Source: ZC4RG35 sp964571765
GTDB taxonomy: Bacteria; Actinomycetota; Acidimicrobiia; Spongiisociales; ZC4RG35
DNA: 64,000 bases
Reading direction: 5' to 3'
Assembly (NCBI GenBank): GCA_964571765.1
Contig: CAZNDH010000009.1
Location: 6,127-70,126, forward strand
In this document: piece by piece, positions 7,831 through 17,600 of the stretch
How the letters are laid out: every line of letters begins with the position of its first letter
Position numbering within the stretch: position 1 is the first letter of the stretch
Notes under the pieces: generated by a model
What the model was told of the DNA's origin: nothing
Seen by the model: the letters and a program-made list of their open reading frames with translations, nothing else
Databases searched by the model: none
Translations under genes and position numbers: made by a program

Positions 7831-9429
7831 TCAGAGATCTATTGGATCGGCATCGATGCGCACGGTGGCGCCCCGGTCACGCCATCTGGCGGCCAAGGTC
7901 CTGAGTCGGCTCCTGACCCTGGCCAGGTCGCCGGCGAGGAGCCAGCGCCGACCCGACTCGACGGGCATCGGCCCGTACAGGTCCACTGGCCCCAGGTCCT
8001 CCAGGTCCGCCTCGAGACCGTGGGGCGGGTCCCCTCTCACCTCTATGGCGATCATCTCGCGGGCCGGAGGCATTGCCCCACGCGCCCTCTCTATGAGGAC
8101 CCGCTCCAGATAGGGGACCGGGTCGCCTCGTCGCAGGGTGCGGGCCAGATCTGACCCGGGCTCCCTGGTCTGCACCATCATCCTCCGTCCCCTGCCGGGT
8201 CGGAGTACGTTGCCCAGGCGGGCCAGCTGGCGTAGGGCTTCCTCCGTCCCCCGATACCCGCCTGAGGCCGCCATGAAGTCGATGTCGACCGCCACGGTGA
8301 GGCTCACCGGGTCGAGCCCGGCGAGGTCTCTCTCACTGCCTACGGTGACCGGCGCCGGCCCGGGATGTGGTGATGCCGTCCCGCCTCCCAGTCGGGCGTT
8401 GACCTCGTCGACCACGGCAGGGGTGATCTTCTGTCCGGCGAGGACGAAGGCGCGCTCGCCTCCCTCCAGGGCGACCGACCGCAGCGCGACGGTCACCGTC
8501 TCGGAGACGAAGCCGCCCCCGGGTCTCTCGGTGGAGCGGTCGACCACCTCCACCAGGCCCCACGCCCTCCGTCCCACAGGCACCGTGCCTGCGCCGGCAG
8601 CGAGGAGCTCGACACTGGGGGTAGGCCCGAAAAAGACCGCGTTGAAACCCTCAACCCGCGATCGGGTTCGAATCATCTCCCTGACATGGATGGTGGGTGT
8701 CTGACGGTCCTTCATCGCCCTCCGGCCCTCCTCGAGGACCACGACCAGGGTCAGCTCCTTGACCTGCCACATGGCCACCCTCGGGGTACCCACGACCAGG
8801 AGACCGGCGCCCTGGGCACGTTCCCACGCTCTGGTGACGGCAGCGGCATCGTCGTGAGGCACGGTGACCACCCGCTCCGGAAACTGTGGGCCGGCGCGAT
8901 GGGAGATCTCGGCCACCTCGGCTCCGGTGGCGGCGACCACCATCACGCTCCCGCCCGAGACCAACACCGGGGTCAGCGAGTCGAGCCACTCCAAGCCTTG
9001 CCAGCGGCCCACCATCGCCTGGGGTGGGAACCTCCTGCCTTCCGCCGACGATTGGGCTACCGCGGCCAGGGGATGAGGTCTCACCGTCACCGTGGGCCGA
9101 CTACTTGGAGCGCCCGGGGGCTCACCGGGAAGGTTGGGCGGGGTGGCTTTGGCGAGCACCACCGAGACCGGGGCGACGTAATGGCCTGCCGCCCAGTTCA
9201 GGCTCCGAGCCAGATCGGGGCCGAAGACAGGGGCCGCACCGGAGAGGGCGGTCACGTCCTTGAGACGCCCCGGGGGCCGTTCCCCGATCTCGACCACCCA
9301 GCCTCTCACCCGGCGACCGGAAAGGGGCACCCTGACGATCGACCCCACCTGGAGGATTCCAGCGAGACCGGGAGGGATCGAGTACCAAAAGCCCTGGTCC
9401 ACGGCAAAGGTGGGAACGCTGGGGACCAC
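7831..9429 (-). CDS. priA: PriA-like primosome protein with degenerate helicase core
   Basis: 532 residues against about 730 in E. coli PriA. The N-terminal 3'-binding domain (FWYSIPPGLAGILQVGSIVRVPL, partly) is recognisable. The helicase region keeps only the layout: no GxxGxGKT Walker A, and the DEEH box reads LEEG (VVVLEEGRRAMKD, then a Y/ARD-like HVREM). The paired zinc cysteines are missing. Actinobacterial PriA proteins are known for such loss, so a structural role in restart is likelier than helicase activity. Position between metK and def is the conserved one. GTG start 17 bases after metK. Confidence 0.85.
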   Translation of the reverse strand: MVPSVPTFAVDQGFWYSIPPGLAGILQVGSIVRVPLSGRRVRGWVVEIGERPPGRLKDVTALSGAAPVFGPDLARSLNWAAGHYVAPVSVVLAKATPPNLPGEPPGAPSSRPTVTVRPHPLAAVAQSSAEGRRFPPQAMVGRWQGLEWLDSLTPVLVSGGSVMVVAATGAEVAEISHRAGPQFPERVVTVPHDDAAAVTRAWERAQGAGLLVVGTPRVAMWQVKELTLVVVLEEGRRAMKDRQTPTIHVREMIRTRSRVEGFNAVFFGPTPSVELLAAGAGTVPVGRRAWGLVEVVDRSTERPGGGFVSETVTVALRSVALEGGERAFVLAGQKITPAVVDEVNARLGGGTASPHPGPAPVTVGSERDLAGLDPVSLTVAVDIDFMAASGGYRGTEEALRQLARLGNVLRPGRGRRMMVQTREPGSDLARTLRRGDPVPYLERVLIERARGAMPPAREMIAIEVRGDPPHGLEADLEDLGPVDLYGPMPVESGRRWLLAGDLARVRSRLRTLAARWRDRGATVRIDADPIDL

Positions 9430-9446
9430 CCGGGCCGCGGGGGCTG

Positions 9447-10586
9447 TCAGAGGCCGGTCGCCGACCGTATCGCATCCACCCGGTCGAGTTGCTCCCAGAC
9501 GAACTCGGGACGGCCAAAGTGGCCATAGGCGGCGGTGGGGGCGAATACCGGCCTGCGCAACTGGAGCCGATCGATGATGCCCAACGGGGTGAAGTCGAAG
9601 ATGTCCTTGTCGGCCAAGACCCGCTCGATGGCATCGGAGGAGACACGCTCGGTGCCGAAGGCGTCGACATGGATCGAGAAGGGGTCAGCGACGCCGATGG
9701 CGTAGGCGAGCTGGATCTCCAGCTTGTCCGCCACACCGGCGGCCACCATGTTCTTGGCGGCGTGGCGGGCGGCATAGGCCGCCGATCGGTCGACCTTGGT
9801 CGAGTCCTTTCCCGAGAAGGCCCCACCCCCGTGACGTGCGTATCCGCCATAGGTGTCAACGATGATCTTGCGTCCGGTGAGCCCGGTGTCGGCTACCGGC
9901 CCGCCCACCTCGAAGTTCCCGGTCGGGTTGAAGAAGAACTCGAATCCGTCGGAACGCATCTCCTCGGGGATCACCTCGTTGACCACCACCTCGAGCACGT
10001 CCTCCCTCATGTCGTCCTGATCCATTCCCGGCCCATGGTGGGTCGACACCAGGACCCGGTTGACGGCGACGGGCACCCCCCGCGCGTAGCGCACCATGAC
10101 CTGAGTCTTGCCATCAGGGCGGAGGTAGGCGAGCTTCCCGGTCCGCCGTACCTCGGCCAGCCGCTCAGCGAGCCGGTGAGCGAGGAAGATCGGCATAGGC
10201 ATCAGCTCCTCGGTTTCGCCGACGGCGAAGCCGAACATCATTCCCTGGTCTCCGGCGCCCTTGTTGTCGACACCGGCGGAGATGTCGGGGCTCTGGGGAT
10301 CGATGTGATCGAGCACCGTGATCCCGTCCGCAGAGAACCGCTCGTCGAACCCGTCGTATCCGATGCGGCGGACCGTCTCCCTTACGATCTGCTCGATGCC
10401 GACGTGGCCGGTGAGGGTGATCTCGCCGGCGACCACTGCAAGGTCGGTGGTGACCATCACCTCACACGCCACCCGAGCGAACTCGTCCACCTCGAGTGCC
10501 GCGTCGAGGACCGAGTCGGAGATGGCGTCAGCAACCTTGTCGGGATGGCCTTCGGTGACCGACTCGGAGGTGAAGAACGACCTCAT
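9447..10586 (-). CDS. metK: S-adenosylmethionine synthetase
   Basis: 379 residues. Makes SAM from methionine and ATP. Clear motifs are SESVTEGHPDKVADAISD at the N-terminus, GAGDQGMMFGFA, and GGGAFSGKDSTKVDRSAAY with active-site lysine. The start ATG lies 13 bases after coaBC. Lies in the mihF-rpoZ-coaBC-metK-priA order seen across actinobacteria. Confidence 0.98.
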   Translation of the reverse strand: MRSFFTSESVTEGHPDKVADAISDSVLDAALEVDEFARVACEVMVTTDLAVVAGEITLTGHVGIEQIVRETVRRIGYDGFDERFSADGITVLDHIDPQSPDISAGVDNKGAGDQGMMFGFAVGETEELMPMPIFLAHRLAERLAEVRRTGKLAYLRPDGKTQVMVRYARGVPVAVNRVLVSTHHGPGMDQDDMREDVLEVVVNEVIPEEMRSDGFEFFFNPTGNFEVGGPVADTGLTGRKIIVDTYGGYARHGGGAFSGKDSTKVDRSAAYAARHAAKNMVAAGVADKLEIQLAYAIGVADPFSIHVDAFGTERVSSDAIERVLADKDIFDFTPLGIIDRLQLRRPVFAPTAAYGHFGRPEFVWEQLDRVDAIRSATGL

Positions 10587-10599
10587 GGACCGGGGGAGG

Positions 10600-11778
10600 T
10601 TACCCCGGTGAGGTGACCTCGGCGATCACCCGGTCGAGGAGCCGGGAGGCGACGTCCTCCTTGGTCAGCATCGGCCAGGGGTCGGTGCTCCCCGTCGGAT
10701 CGATGACGACCACCCGGTTGGTGTCCGTGCCAAAACCCGAGCCTGGCTCGGTGACGTCGTTGTACACCATGAGGTCGACGCCCTTGCGGACCGCCTTGGC
10801 CACCGCGCGATCGACGTCTCCGGTCTCGGCGGCGAACCCGACCACGAATGGACGGGCCTCTCGGGCAACCACCGCGGCCAGGATGTCGGGATTGGGTGTC
10901 ACCGGGATGGCTTCGAGACCCTCCTCCCGGGAGATCTTGGTCTCACCAGGGTCCTGGGGCCGGAAGTCGGCTACCGCCGCCGTCATGAAGGCGATTTCGG
11001 CTGGGGTGCCTTCCACCGCCTCGAGCATCTCCACGGCGGTCTCCACCGCCACCACCTTGACCGCGGGATGAACCGGGGCGTCGGAGGTGGTGATCAAGGT
11101 GACCTGGTGGCCCCGACGGGCTGCCTCGTTGGCGATGGCATGACCCATCTTGCCGCTGGATCGGTTGCCCAGGAACCTAACCGGGTCGACCGGCTCACGG
11201 GTGCCCCCGGCAGTGACCAGAAACCGGTAGGTGGGGCCGTGAGGGGTGAGGATCGACTCGATTGCCTCGAGGATCGCCTCCGGTTCGGCCACCCTCCCCA
11301 TCCCTATGTCGCCGCCGGCCAGGGGGCCTGTCTCCGGACCGACCCGGTGATACCCGAACCCGGCCAAGGTCTCCACGTTACGACGGGTGGCGGGATGCTC
11401 CCACATCTCGGTGTGCATCGCCGGGGCAAACAAGACCGGGGAGGTGGTTGCCATGATGCTCGCCGAGACCAGGTCGTCGGAGATGCCGGCGGCCACCTTG
11501 CCGATGATCGAGGAAGTGGCCGGCGCTACCACCATCAGGTCACACCAGCGGGCGCCCTCGGTGTGGGGGGAGACCGACGGCCCGCCGAAGAGCGAGGTGT
11601 AGGGTGGCTCGCCGGTGATAGCGGCGAAGGTCTGCGCCCCGACGAACTCCTGCGCCGATTCGGTGAGCATCACCCTGACCGAGGCTCCGGCCTCGACCAG
11701 TCTTCGGGCGAGGATCGCCGACTTGTAGGCGGCGACACCCCCGGTGACGGCAAGCAGGACGCGCTTGCCGGTGAGCAT
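10600..11778 (-). CDS. coaBC: bifunctional phosphopantothenoylcysteine decarboxylase / synthetase
   Basis: 392 residues. Two coenzyme A steps: CTP-dependent joining of cysteine to phosphopantothenate (CoaB, C-terminal) and FMN-dependent decarboxylation (CoaC, N-terminal). The CoaC half has VTGGVAAYKSAIL and the PAMHTEMWEHPATRRN motif with the active His/Asn. CoaB has TAGGTREPVDPVRFLGNRSSG and MTAAVADFRP. Three bases after rpoZ. Confidence 0.97.
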   Translation of the reverse strand: MLTGKRVLLAVTGGVAAYKSAILARRLVEAGASVRVMLTESAQEFVGAQTFAAITGEPPYTSLFGGPSVSPHTEGARWCDLMVVAPATSSIIGKVAAGISDDLVSASIMATTSPVLFAPAMHTEMWEHPATRRNVETLAGFGYHRVGPETGPLAGGDIGMGRVAEPEAILEAIESILTPHGPTYRFLVTAGGTREPVDPVRFLGNRSSGKMGHAIANEAARRGHQVTLITTSDAPVHPAVKVVAVETAVEMLEAVEGTPAEIAFMTAAVADFRPQDPGETKISREEGLEAIPVTPNPDILAAVVAREARPFVVGFAAETGDVDRAVAKAVRKGVDLMVYNDVTEPGSGFGTDTNRVVVIDPTGSTDPWPMLTKEDVASRLLDRVIAEVTSPG

Positions 11779-11781
11779 CGT

Positions 11782-12003
11782 CTATTCCTCGACGGTCTCG
11801 ACCGCCACCTTGCCCTCGGCGATCTCTTCCATGGCGATGGTGAGCGGCTTTCGGGAGAGGGAGTGGACCTGGGGTGGGACGAACTCGCCATACCCCACGC
11901 CGAGCTGGTGAAAGTAGCTGTTTATCTGACGGGCCCGGCGGGCGGCGACAACCACGGTGGCGAACCGATTGCCGATCTGATCGATGACGTCTTCGAGCTT
12001 CAT
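11782..12003 (-). CDS. rpoZ: RNA polymerase omega subunit
   Basis: 73 residues, slightly short for actinobacterial omega. The N-terminus MKLEDVIDQIGNRF followed by VVVAARRARQIN is the conserved omega helix that clamps the beta' C-terminus, and KPLTIAMEEIAEGKV is the conserved tail. Lies between the nucleotide kinase and coaBC, the standard actinobacterial place. Confidence 0.95.
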   Translation of the reverse strand: MKLEDVIDQIGNRFATVVVAARRARQINSYFHQLGVGYGEFVPPQVHSLSRKPLTIAMEEIAEGKVAVETVEE

Positions 12004-12057
12004 TGGGCTTCCTGGGTGTTCGGGGACCTTCAGGGTACCCGAAGCTGGCGCCCTGGA

Positions 12058-12594
12058 CTAGACGCCGGAGCCCGCCACTGCCCCGAGGATTTGCTCAACC
12101 ACCTGGTCGGGTGTCAGATCGGAAGTGTCGATCACCAGGTCGTAGTGTTCGTGGTCGAGGTAGTCGAGCCCGTAGTACTCGAGATAGCGCTCCTGCTCGG
12201 ACCTGGTCCGTTCCTCTATGGCCCTGGTGGTTGCCTTCAGGTCGACATTCTCCCGCTCACCGCCCCTTCGCGCCCCGTAGACCCTGGTGGCGGCCACCTC
12301 CGGACGTACCTCGAGGAACACCTTGTAAGACTGGGGCACGAAGTGCCAGCCGAGCCGGGCGTCCATGACGAACCGCTCGCCCGAGGCGGCGAGTTGAGCC
12401 GACCTGGCGTCGATCTCGTGATCTATTGCTTCGTCGACCAGGGCAGAACGCGACAACTCGAGGATGGTGACATCCCGCTCTTCGGCCATCCGCCTCATGA
12501 AGTCGCCGGCGGAGACATGACGCCACCCGAGTGCCTCGGCCACCCCCTTGGCGACCACACTCTTGCCCGAGCCGGGTCGGCCGGAGACGGTGAT
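12058..12594 (-). CDS. archaeal-type cytidylate kinase family protein, probable AUC start
   Basis: P-loop GRPGSGKS at residues 5-12 (if the AUC start is right), then AEALGWRHVSAGDFMRRMAEE, EIDARSAQLAASGERFVMDARLGW and a C-terminal YDLVIDTSDLTPDQVV. This pattern matches the short archaeal/AAA-type CMP kinases, not guanylate kinase, which normally occupies this slot between mihF and rpoZ. No ATG, GTG or TTG occurs in frame ahead of the P-loop. The first canonical start, the GTG at 12558, would cut the P-loop off. An ATC at 12594, 7 bases after the mihF stop, gives a natural N-terminus of 178 residues. Substrate CMP/dCMP is inferred from family. Confidence 0.75.
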   Translation of the reverse strand: MTVSGRPGSGKSVVAKGVAEALGWRHVSAGDFMRRMAEERDVTILELSRSALVDEAIDHEIDARSAQLAASGERFVMDARLGWHFVPQSYKVFLEVRPEVAATRVYGARRGGERENVDLKATTRAIEERTRSEQERYLEYYGLDYLDHEHYDLVIDTSDLTPDQVVEQILGAVAGSGV

Positions 12595-12601
12595 GGTCGG
12601 T

Positions 12602-12916
12602 TCAGGAGAATTCGGCGAGGAGAGCCTCCTTCTGCTTCTCCCCGAGACCCCGGATTCTCCGGTTCTCGGCGATCCCCAGACTCTCCATGAGCCGCTTCGC
12701 CTTGATCTTGCCGGTGCCAGGCATGGCGGCGATCAGTGATTCGACCTTGAGCCCGGCGAGAAGGTCGTCCTGGTCCGCGCGGGCGAACAGCTCGGGCAAC
12801 CTCATCGATCCCGTCTTGAGCAGCTCCTTGGTCTCTGCCCTGACCCGCCGTGCCTCGGCGGCCTTCTCCAGGGCGCGCTTGCGCTGTTCCTCGGTCAACT
12901 TTGGTGGCTGTGCCAT
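12602..12916 (-). CDS. mihF: actinobacterial integration host factor
   Basis: 104 residues, basic, with PPKLTEEQRKRALEKAAEAR at the start and a helix-two-turns-helix core (LPGT-like AMPGTGKIKAKRLMESLGI). This is the IHF first described in mycobacteria, a nucleoid protein that binds DNA without the two-subunit fold of proteobacterial IHF. It follows pyrF in the conserved order. The 130 bases between them are the largest gap in this run and may hold its promoter, though I see no clear hexamers. Confidence 0.95.
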   Translation of the reverse strand: MAQPPKLTEEQRKRALEKAAEARRVRAETKELLKTGSMRLPELFARADQDDLLAGLKVESLIAAMPGTGKIKAKRLMESLGIAENRRIRGLGEKQKEALLAEFS

Positions 12917-13046
12917 GGGTCTCCGACTCCTCGACTTGCGACGCCCGCCACCGCGACCATAGCCAATGAAGGGCCGATCCTGGGTGAACCAGCGCCCCTT
13001 TTGCCACCCTCAGCGGTTCGAGGCCCGTATCTGAGAGTTCCGACCT

Positions 13047-13733
13047 TCACCCGGTCAGGGAAGCGGCCAGGATGGCCGCCGCTGCGATCGGGTCCTGGGC
13101 CGCGGTGATCGACCTGCCCACGACGAGGTAGTCGGCCCCCGCAGCCAGCGCCTCACCAGGAGTCGACACCCGTTTCTGATCGTGGGAGTCGTCGGACTCG
13201 AGTCGGATCCCGGGGGTGACCACGAGGAGCCCCCTGCCCACGACGCGGGGGATCTCTCGGGGCGAGCACACCACCCCTTTGGCCCCTGCCTCCACAGCGA
13301 GGACTGCCATAGCCTCCACCTGAGTCCCCACCGTCCTCTCCACTCCCACTGCGGCCAGGTCGGCATCGTCGAGTGAGGTGAGCACGGTGACCACCAGCAC
13401 CCCGGCACCTTCCCCCCTCTCCTGGGCGAGGGCGTCGACCGCGGCGGCCACCATTGCGGGGCCTCCCCCACCATGCACGCTCACCCAGCGCGCCCCATGG
13501 CGGCCCAGTGCCCTGACCGCCCCGGCAACGGTGTTAGGGATGTCTGCCAGCTTGGCGTCGACGAACACGGGAAGGCCGAGCCCGGCGACCTCGGAGACCA
13601 CCCCCGGCCCGGCCGACATGAGGAGCTCGAGACCCACCTTGAAACCCCCGACGTAAGACTTCAGCGATCGCGCCAGGGAAACCGCCCGTCCCCCGTCGGG
13701 TAGGTCGAGGGCGACGAGCACCGGATTCACCAT
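13047..13733 (-). CDS. pyrF: orotidine 5'-phosphate decarboxylase
   Basis: 228 residues. Final step to UMP. Motifs are VALDLPDG with the first Asp, FVDAKLADIPNTV carrying the catalytic Lys-Asp set (DxKxxDI), and TPGIRLESDD near the end. The ATG at 13733 overlaps the pyrD stop by 7 bases. Longer in-frame starts run back through pyrD without family residues. Ends the pyrimidine operon. Confidence 0.96.
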   Translation of the reverse strand: MVNPVLVALDLPDGGRAVSLARSLKSYVGGFKVGLELLMSAGPGVVSEVAGLGLPVFVDAKLADIPNTVAGAVRALGRHGARWVSVHGGGGPAMVAAAVDALAQERGEGAGVLVVTVLTSLDDADLAAVGVERTVGTQVEAMAVLAVEAGAKGVVCSPREIPRVVGRGLLVVTPGIRLESDDSHDQKRVSTPGEALAAGADYLVVGRSITAAQDPIAAAAILAASLTG

Positions 13734-14644
13734 GACCGGAGGTTCCCCACCAGGTCGCCAACCCGCTCGACTCCGAGACGATCCATGACCTCTTTCAGCT
13801 CCGTGGTTATCCGCCGACCACAGCCGGGGTCGGCGAGCAGGGCGGTCCCCATGGCCACCGCCGAGGCTCCGGCCACCAGGTACTCGACCACGTCCTCCCC
13901 GGTAGCGACCCCCCCACAGCCGACGATGGGGGCCCCGGGCAGGGCCCGGGCCACCTCGTAGACGCAACGCAAGGCCACCGGTTTCGCTCCCGGCCCGCTA
14001 TAGCCTCCCACCCCACCGGCGATCCGTGGCCTCATCGTCTGGATGTCGACGGCGAAGCCGAGGACGGTGTTGGTCAGCACCAGGAAGGCGGCTCCGGCTT
14101 CGAGACAGGTTGCAGCAACCGAAACCAGGTCGGGGGTGTTGGGTGACAGCTTGGCCCCCACTGCCAGTTCGGTGGCGGAGACCACCGCGGAGACCACCTC
14201 GGCGCTGCGGGCCGGATCGTAGGAGAACATCTCTCCATCGTCGAGGTTGGGGCACGAGAGGTTGACCTCGATGGCCCCGACCCCATTCGCCGAGAGGGCC
14301 TCGGCCACCAGGGCGAACCCGTCGGGATCACCGGCCACAGCCGAGCCCCAGACAGGCACACCCAACCCGGGGAGTCGCGGACCTACATGCTCCACCCAGG
14401 TGGCGATGCCGGGGTTCTGAATTCCGATCCCGTTGAGCATCCCCGTGGGGAGCGGAGCCAGCCGGGGAGCGGGGCGGCCCGGCCAGGGCTCGGGTGCCAC
14501 CGACTTGGCCACCGCAGCGCCGAATACCGATACGTCGGCCACCTCGGCCCATTCCCACACCGAGCCCACCGTCCCCGACGCAGCCACCAGAGGGCTGCGG
14601 AGCACGAGGGGACCCAGTCGGGAGCTCAGGTGGTCCGATGCCAT
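13727..14644 (-). CDS. pyrD: dihydroorotate dehydrogenase, class 1 type
   Basis: 305 residues. Oxidises dihydroorotate to orotate with FMN. The active-site base lies in NLSCPN, so it is a Cys (class 1) enzyme and not the membrane class 2 (Ser) enzyme usual in mycobacteria. FMN-binding segments VGCGGVATGEDVVEYL and AMGTALLAD are present. Class 1B enzymes need a PyrK partner, and no pyrK is in this operon. The ATG at 14644 overlaps carB by 19 bases. Confidence 0.93.
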   Translation of the reverse strand: MASDHLSSRLGPLVLRSPLVAASGTVGSVWEWAEVADVSVFGAAVAKSVAPEPWPGRPAPRLAPLPTGMLNGIGIQNPGIATWVEHVGPRLPGLGVPVWGSAVAGDPDGFALVAEALSANGVGAIEVNLSCPNLDDGEMFSYDPARSAEVVSAVVSATELAVGAKLSPNTPDLVSVAATCLEAGAAFLVLTNTVLGFAVDIQTMRPRIAGGVGGYSGPGAKPVALRCVYEVARALPGAPIVGCGGVATGEDVVEYLVAGASAVAMGTALLADPGCGRRITTELKEVMDRLGVERVGDLVGNLRSW

Positions 14645-17600
14645 TCCTGGAGGCTCCTGGGTCTGGCGATGGCTCCGGGGCCGGAGCGAAGACTCCGGGC
14701 AACCGCCAGGGCCCCCTGGATGGTGGTCACACACGGCACGGAGTGACTCCGGGCGGCCCGCCGGATCGCCGCGCCGTCGGAGCGGGAGCGCCCGCCCCGC
14801 GGGGTGTTGACCACCAGATGGATCTCGCCGTTCTCCAGTCGCTGGCCGATGTCCCCTTCTCCCTCACCGATCTTGAGGACCGGCTCGGCGGTCATGGCGT
14901 GATGCTCGAGGAAGCGTGCCGTTCCCTGGGTGGCCACCAGGTCGAAGCCCAGCATGGCGAAGGCCTGGGCGACGGCAAGCCCCATCGGCTTGTCCCTGTC
15001 GGCGAAGGAGAGGAACACCCTCCCCCGATCGGGGAGGACATGGCCGGCACCGAGCAGGGCCTTTCCGAAGGCTGTGCCCACGTCGGAGCCGATACCCATC
15101 ACCTCCCCGGTGGACTTCATCTCCGGTCCTAGCACCGAGTCCTCCTCGGAGAAGTGGTTCCACGGCAGGACCGCCTCCTTGACCGCGACAAAGCCGCGGT
15201 CCCCCGGCTCGACCATCATGCCCTCGGCCCGGAGTTGTTCGATGCTGGCCCCCAACATGACCCGAGCCGCCATCCGCGCCAGTGGCAGCCCCTTGGCCTT
15301 GGCTATGAAAGGAACGGTGCGGCTCGCTCGAGGGTTGGCCTCGAGGACGAAGACCTCGCTCCCCTTTATGGCGAACTGGATGTTGATCAGACCTCTGACC
15401 TGGAGGGAAACCGCCAGCTCCCCGGTGATCGCCTCGATCTCCTTGATGACGTCGTTGGGAATGGTCGGTGGAGGTGTGACGCACGCCGAGTCGCCGGAGT
15501 GGATTCCGGCCTCCTCGACGTGCTCCATGATCCCGGCGACCAGCAGCTCCTTACCGTCGTAGATGGCATCCACGTCGACCTCGATTGCCGACTCGAGGAA
15601 CCGGTCGATGAGGATCGGGTTGGCGGTGAGCTCGGGATCGCCTTCGCCGTAGATCTCCCGCACATAGGCGGCAAGCTCCTCCAGGCTGTAGATCACCCGC
15701 ATCCTCCTGCCACCGAGGACGAATGAAGGTCGGACCACCACCGGGAGCCCGATCTGGTCGACCACTTGCTCCGCTTCCGCTGCCGATGTCGCCACTCCTG
15801 CGGGAGGCTGCTTGATCCCAAGGTTGCGGCAGATCTCGGCGAACTGCTCCCGGTCCTCGGCCAAGGCGATCGACGCCGGAGTGGTTCCGGCGATTCGCAC
15901 TCCCTCCCTCTCCAACTCCTCGGCGAGGTTGAGCGGGGTCTGACCACCGAGCTGCACCACCACGGCCTCCGGCTGTTCGACGTCGATCACCGCCAGGACG
16001 TCCTCGATGGTGAGCGGCTCGAAGTAGAGGCGATCGGATGTGTCGTAGTCGGTGGATACCGTCTCCGGGTTGCAATTGATCATCACCGTTTCGAACCCGG
16101 CATCCCGGAGGGCATAGCTGGCGTGGACACAGCAGTAGTCGAACTCGATCCCCTGACCGATTCGGTTGGGACCCGACCCGAGCACCACCACCCGGGGTCG
16201 TTCGGCGGGGCGGTCCTCGCTCTCCTCTTCGAAGGTGCCGTACATGTAGGGAGTAGAGGCCTCGAACTCGGCGGCACAGGTGTCCACGGTCTTGAAGGTG
16301 GTCACCACACCTTCGGCGAGCCGGCGTCGACGAACCTCGGCAGCGGTGATCCCCCAGAGGTGGGCTATCTGCGGGTCGGAGAAACCGCTCCGCTTGGCTG
16401 TGGCCAGCATCGCCGTCCCCCGATCACGCTCGAGGAGCTCGCGCACTTCGGTGATCGCTGCCATCTGATCGACGAACCAGGGGTCGACCATGCTGAGACG
16501 GGCCACCTCCTCGACGGCCCACCCCCGACGTAACGCCTCCCCCATGGCCATCACTCTCTCGGGGTGGGGGGTGGACACCATGTCGACCAGGTCATCATCT
16601 CCGACGGCGATCAGGTGGGCCTCAGCCGGATCGGCGTTGAGCCCGGCGCGCCCGTTCTCCAGGCTGCGCAGCGCCTTCTGCAGAGCCTCGGGGAAGGTCC
16701 GTCCGATTGCCATCGCCTCTCCGACGCTCCGCATCGAAGTCCCCAGCGTGGTTGAGGCTGAAGGAAACTTGGCGAAGTCGAATCGAGGAACCTTGACCAC
16801 CACGTAGTCGAGTGCCGGCTCGAAGGAGGCCGGGGTGGCACCGGTGATGTCGTTGGCGATCTCGTCGAGTGTGTAGCCCACGGCGAGCAGGGCGGCGATC
16901 TTGGCGATGGGAAAACCGGTCGCCTTGGAGGCCAGGGCTGACGAGCGTGAGACCCTGGGGTTCATCTCGATGACCAATCGGCGCCCGGTGACCGGATCGA
17001 CGGCGAACTGGACGTTGGAGCCGCCGGTGGCCACTCCGATCGCTTCGAGCACCTCGATGCCGTCGTCCCGCATCTCCTGGTACTCACGATCAGACAGGGT
17101 CTGGATCGGGGCCACGGTGATCGAGTCCCCGGTGTGGACCCCCATCGGGTCGAAGTTCTCGATGGAGCACACGATGACCGCGTTGCCCGCCCGGTCGCGC
17201 ATCACCTCCAGCTCGAATTCCTTCCACCCGAGAACCGACTCCTCGACCAGGATCTCCCCCACCGGTGAGGTGGCCAGACCATGTCGGGCCACCTCGAGGA
17301 ACTCCTCCCCGTCGCCGGCGATGCCGGTCCCGCCACCACCGAGGATGAAGGAGGGACGCACCATGACCGGGAACCCGATGTCCCCGGCGATCCGAACCGC
17401 CTCAGGCATGGAGCGTGCATAGCCCGCCCGTGGCACCTCGAGGCCGATCGACTCCATGGTCTCCTTGAACTTCCCTCGGTCCTCGGCGCGTTCGATGGCA
17501 GCGAGGCTGGCCCCGATCATCTCCACCCCGTAGCGCTCCAGGACACCACGGCGTGCCAGGGTGGTGGCCACGTTGAGGGCCGTTTGGCCTCCCAGAGTGG

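Noticed and set aside
12590..12650. Programmed +1 frameshift joining mihF to the CMP kinase at TCC TGA
   Set aside because: The AAGGAGG upstream is about 20 bases from the stop, far more than in known prfB-type sites, and the slip would mispair. A separate AUC start is simpler.
11068..12690. 540-codon plus-strand open frame opposite coaBC, rpoZ and the CMP kinase
   Set aside because: Pure shadow of well-identified minus-strand genes; composition Gly/Asp/His-rich as expected for antisense of this codon use.
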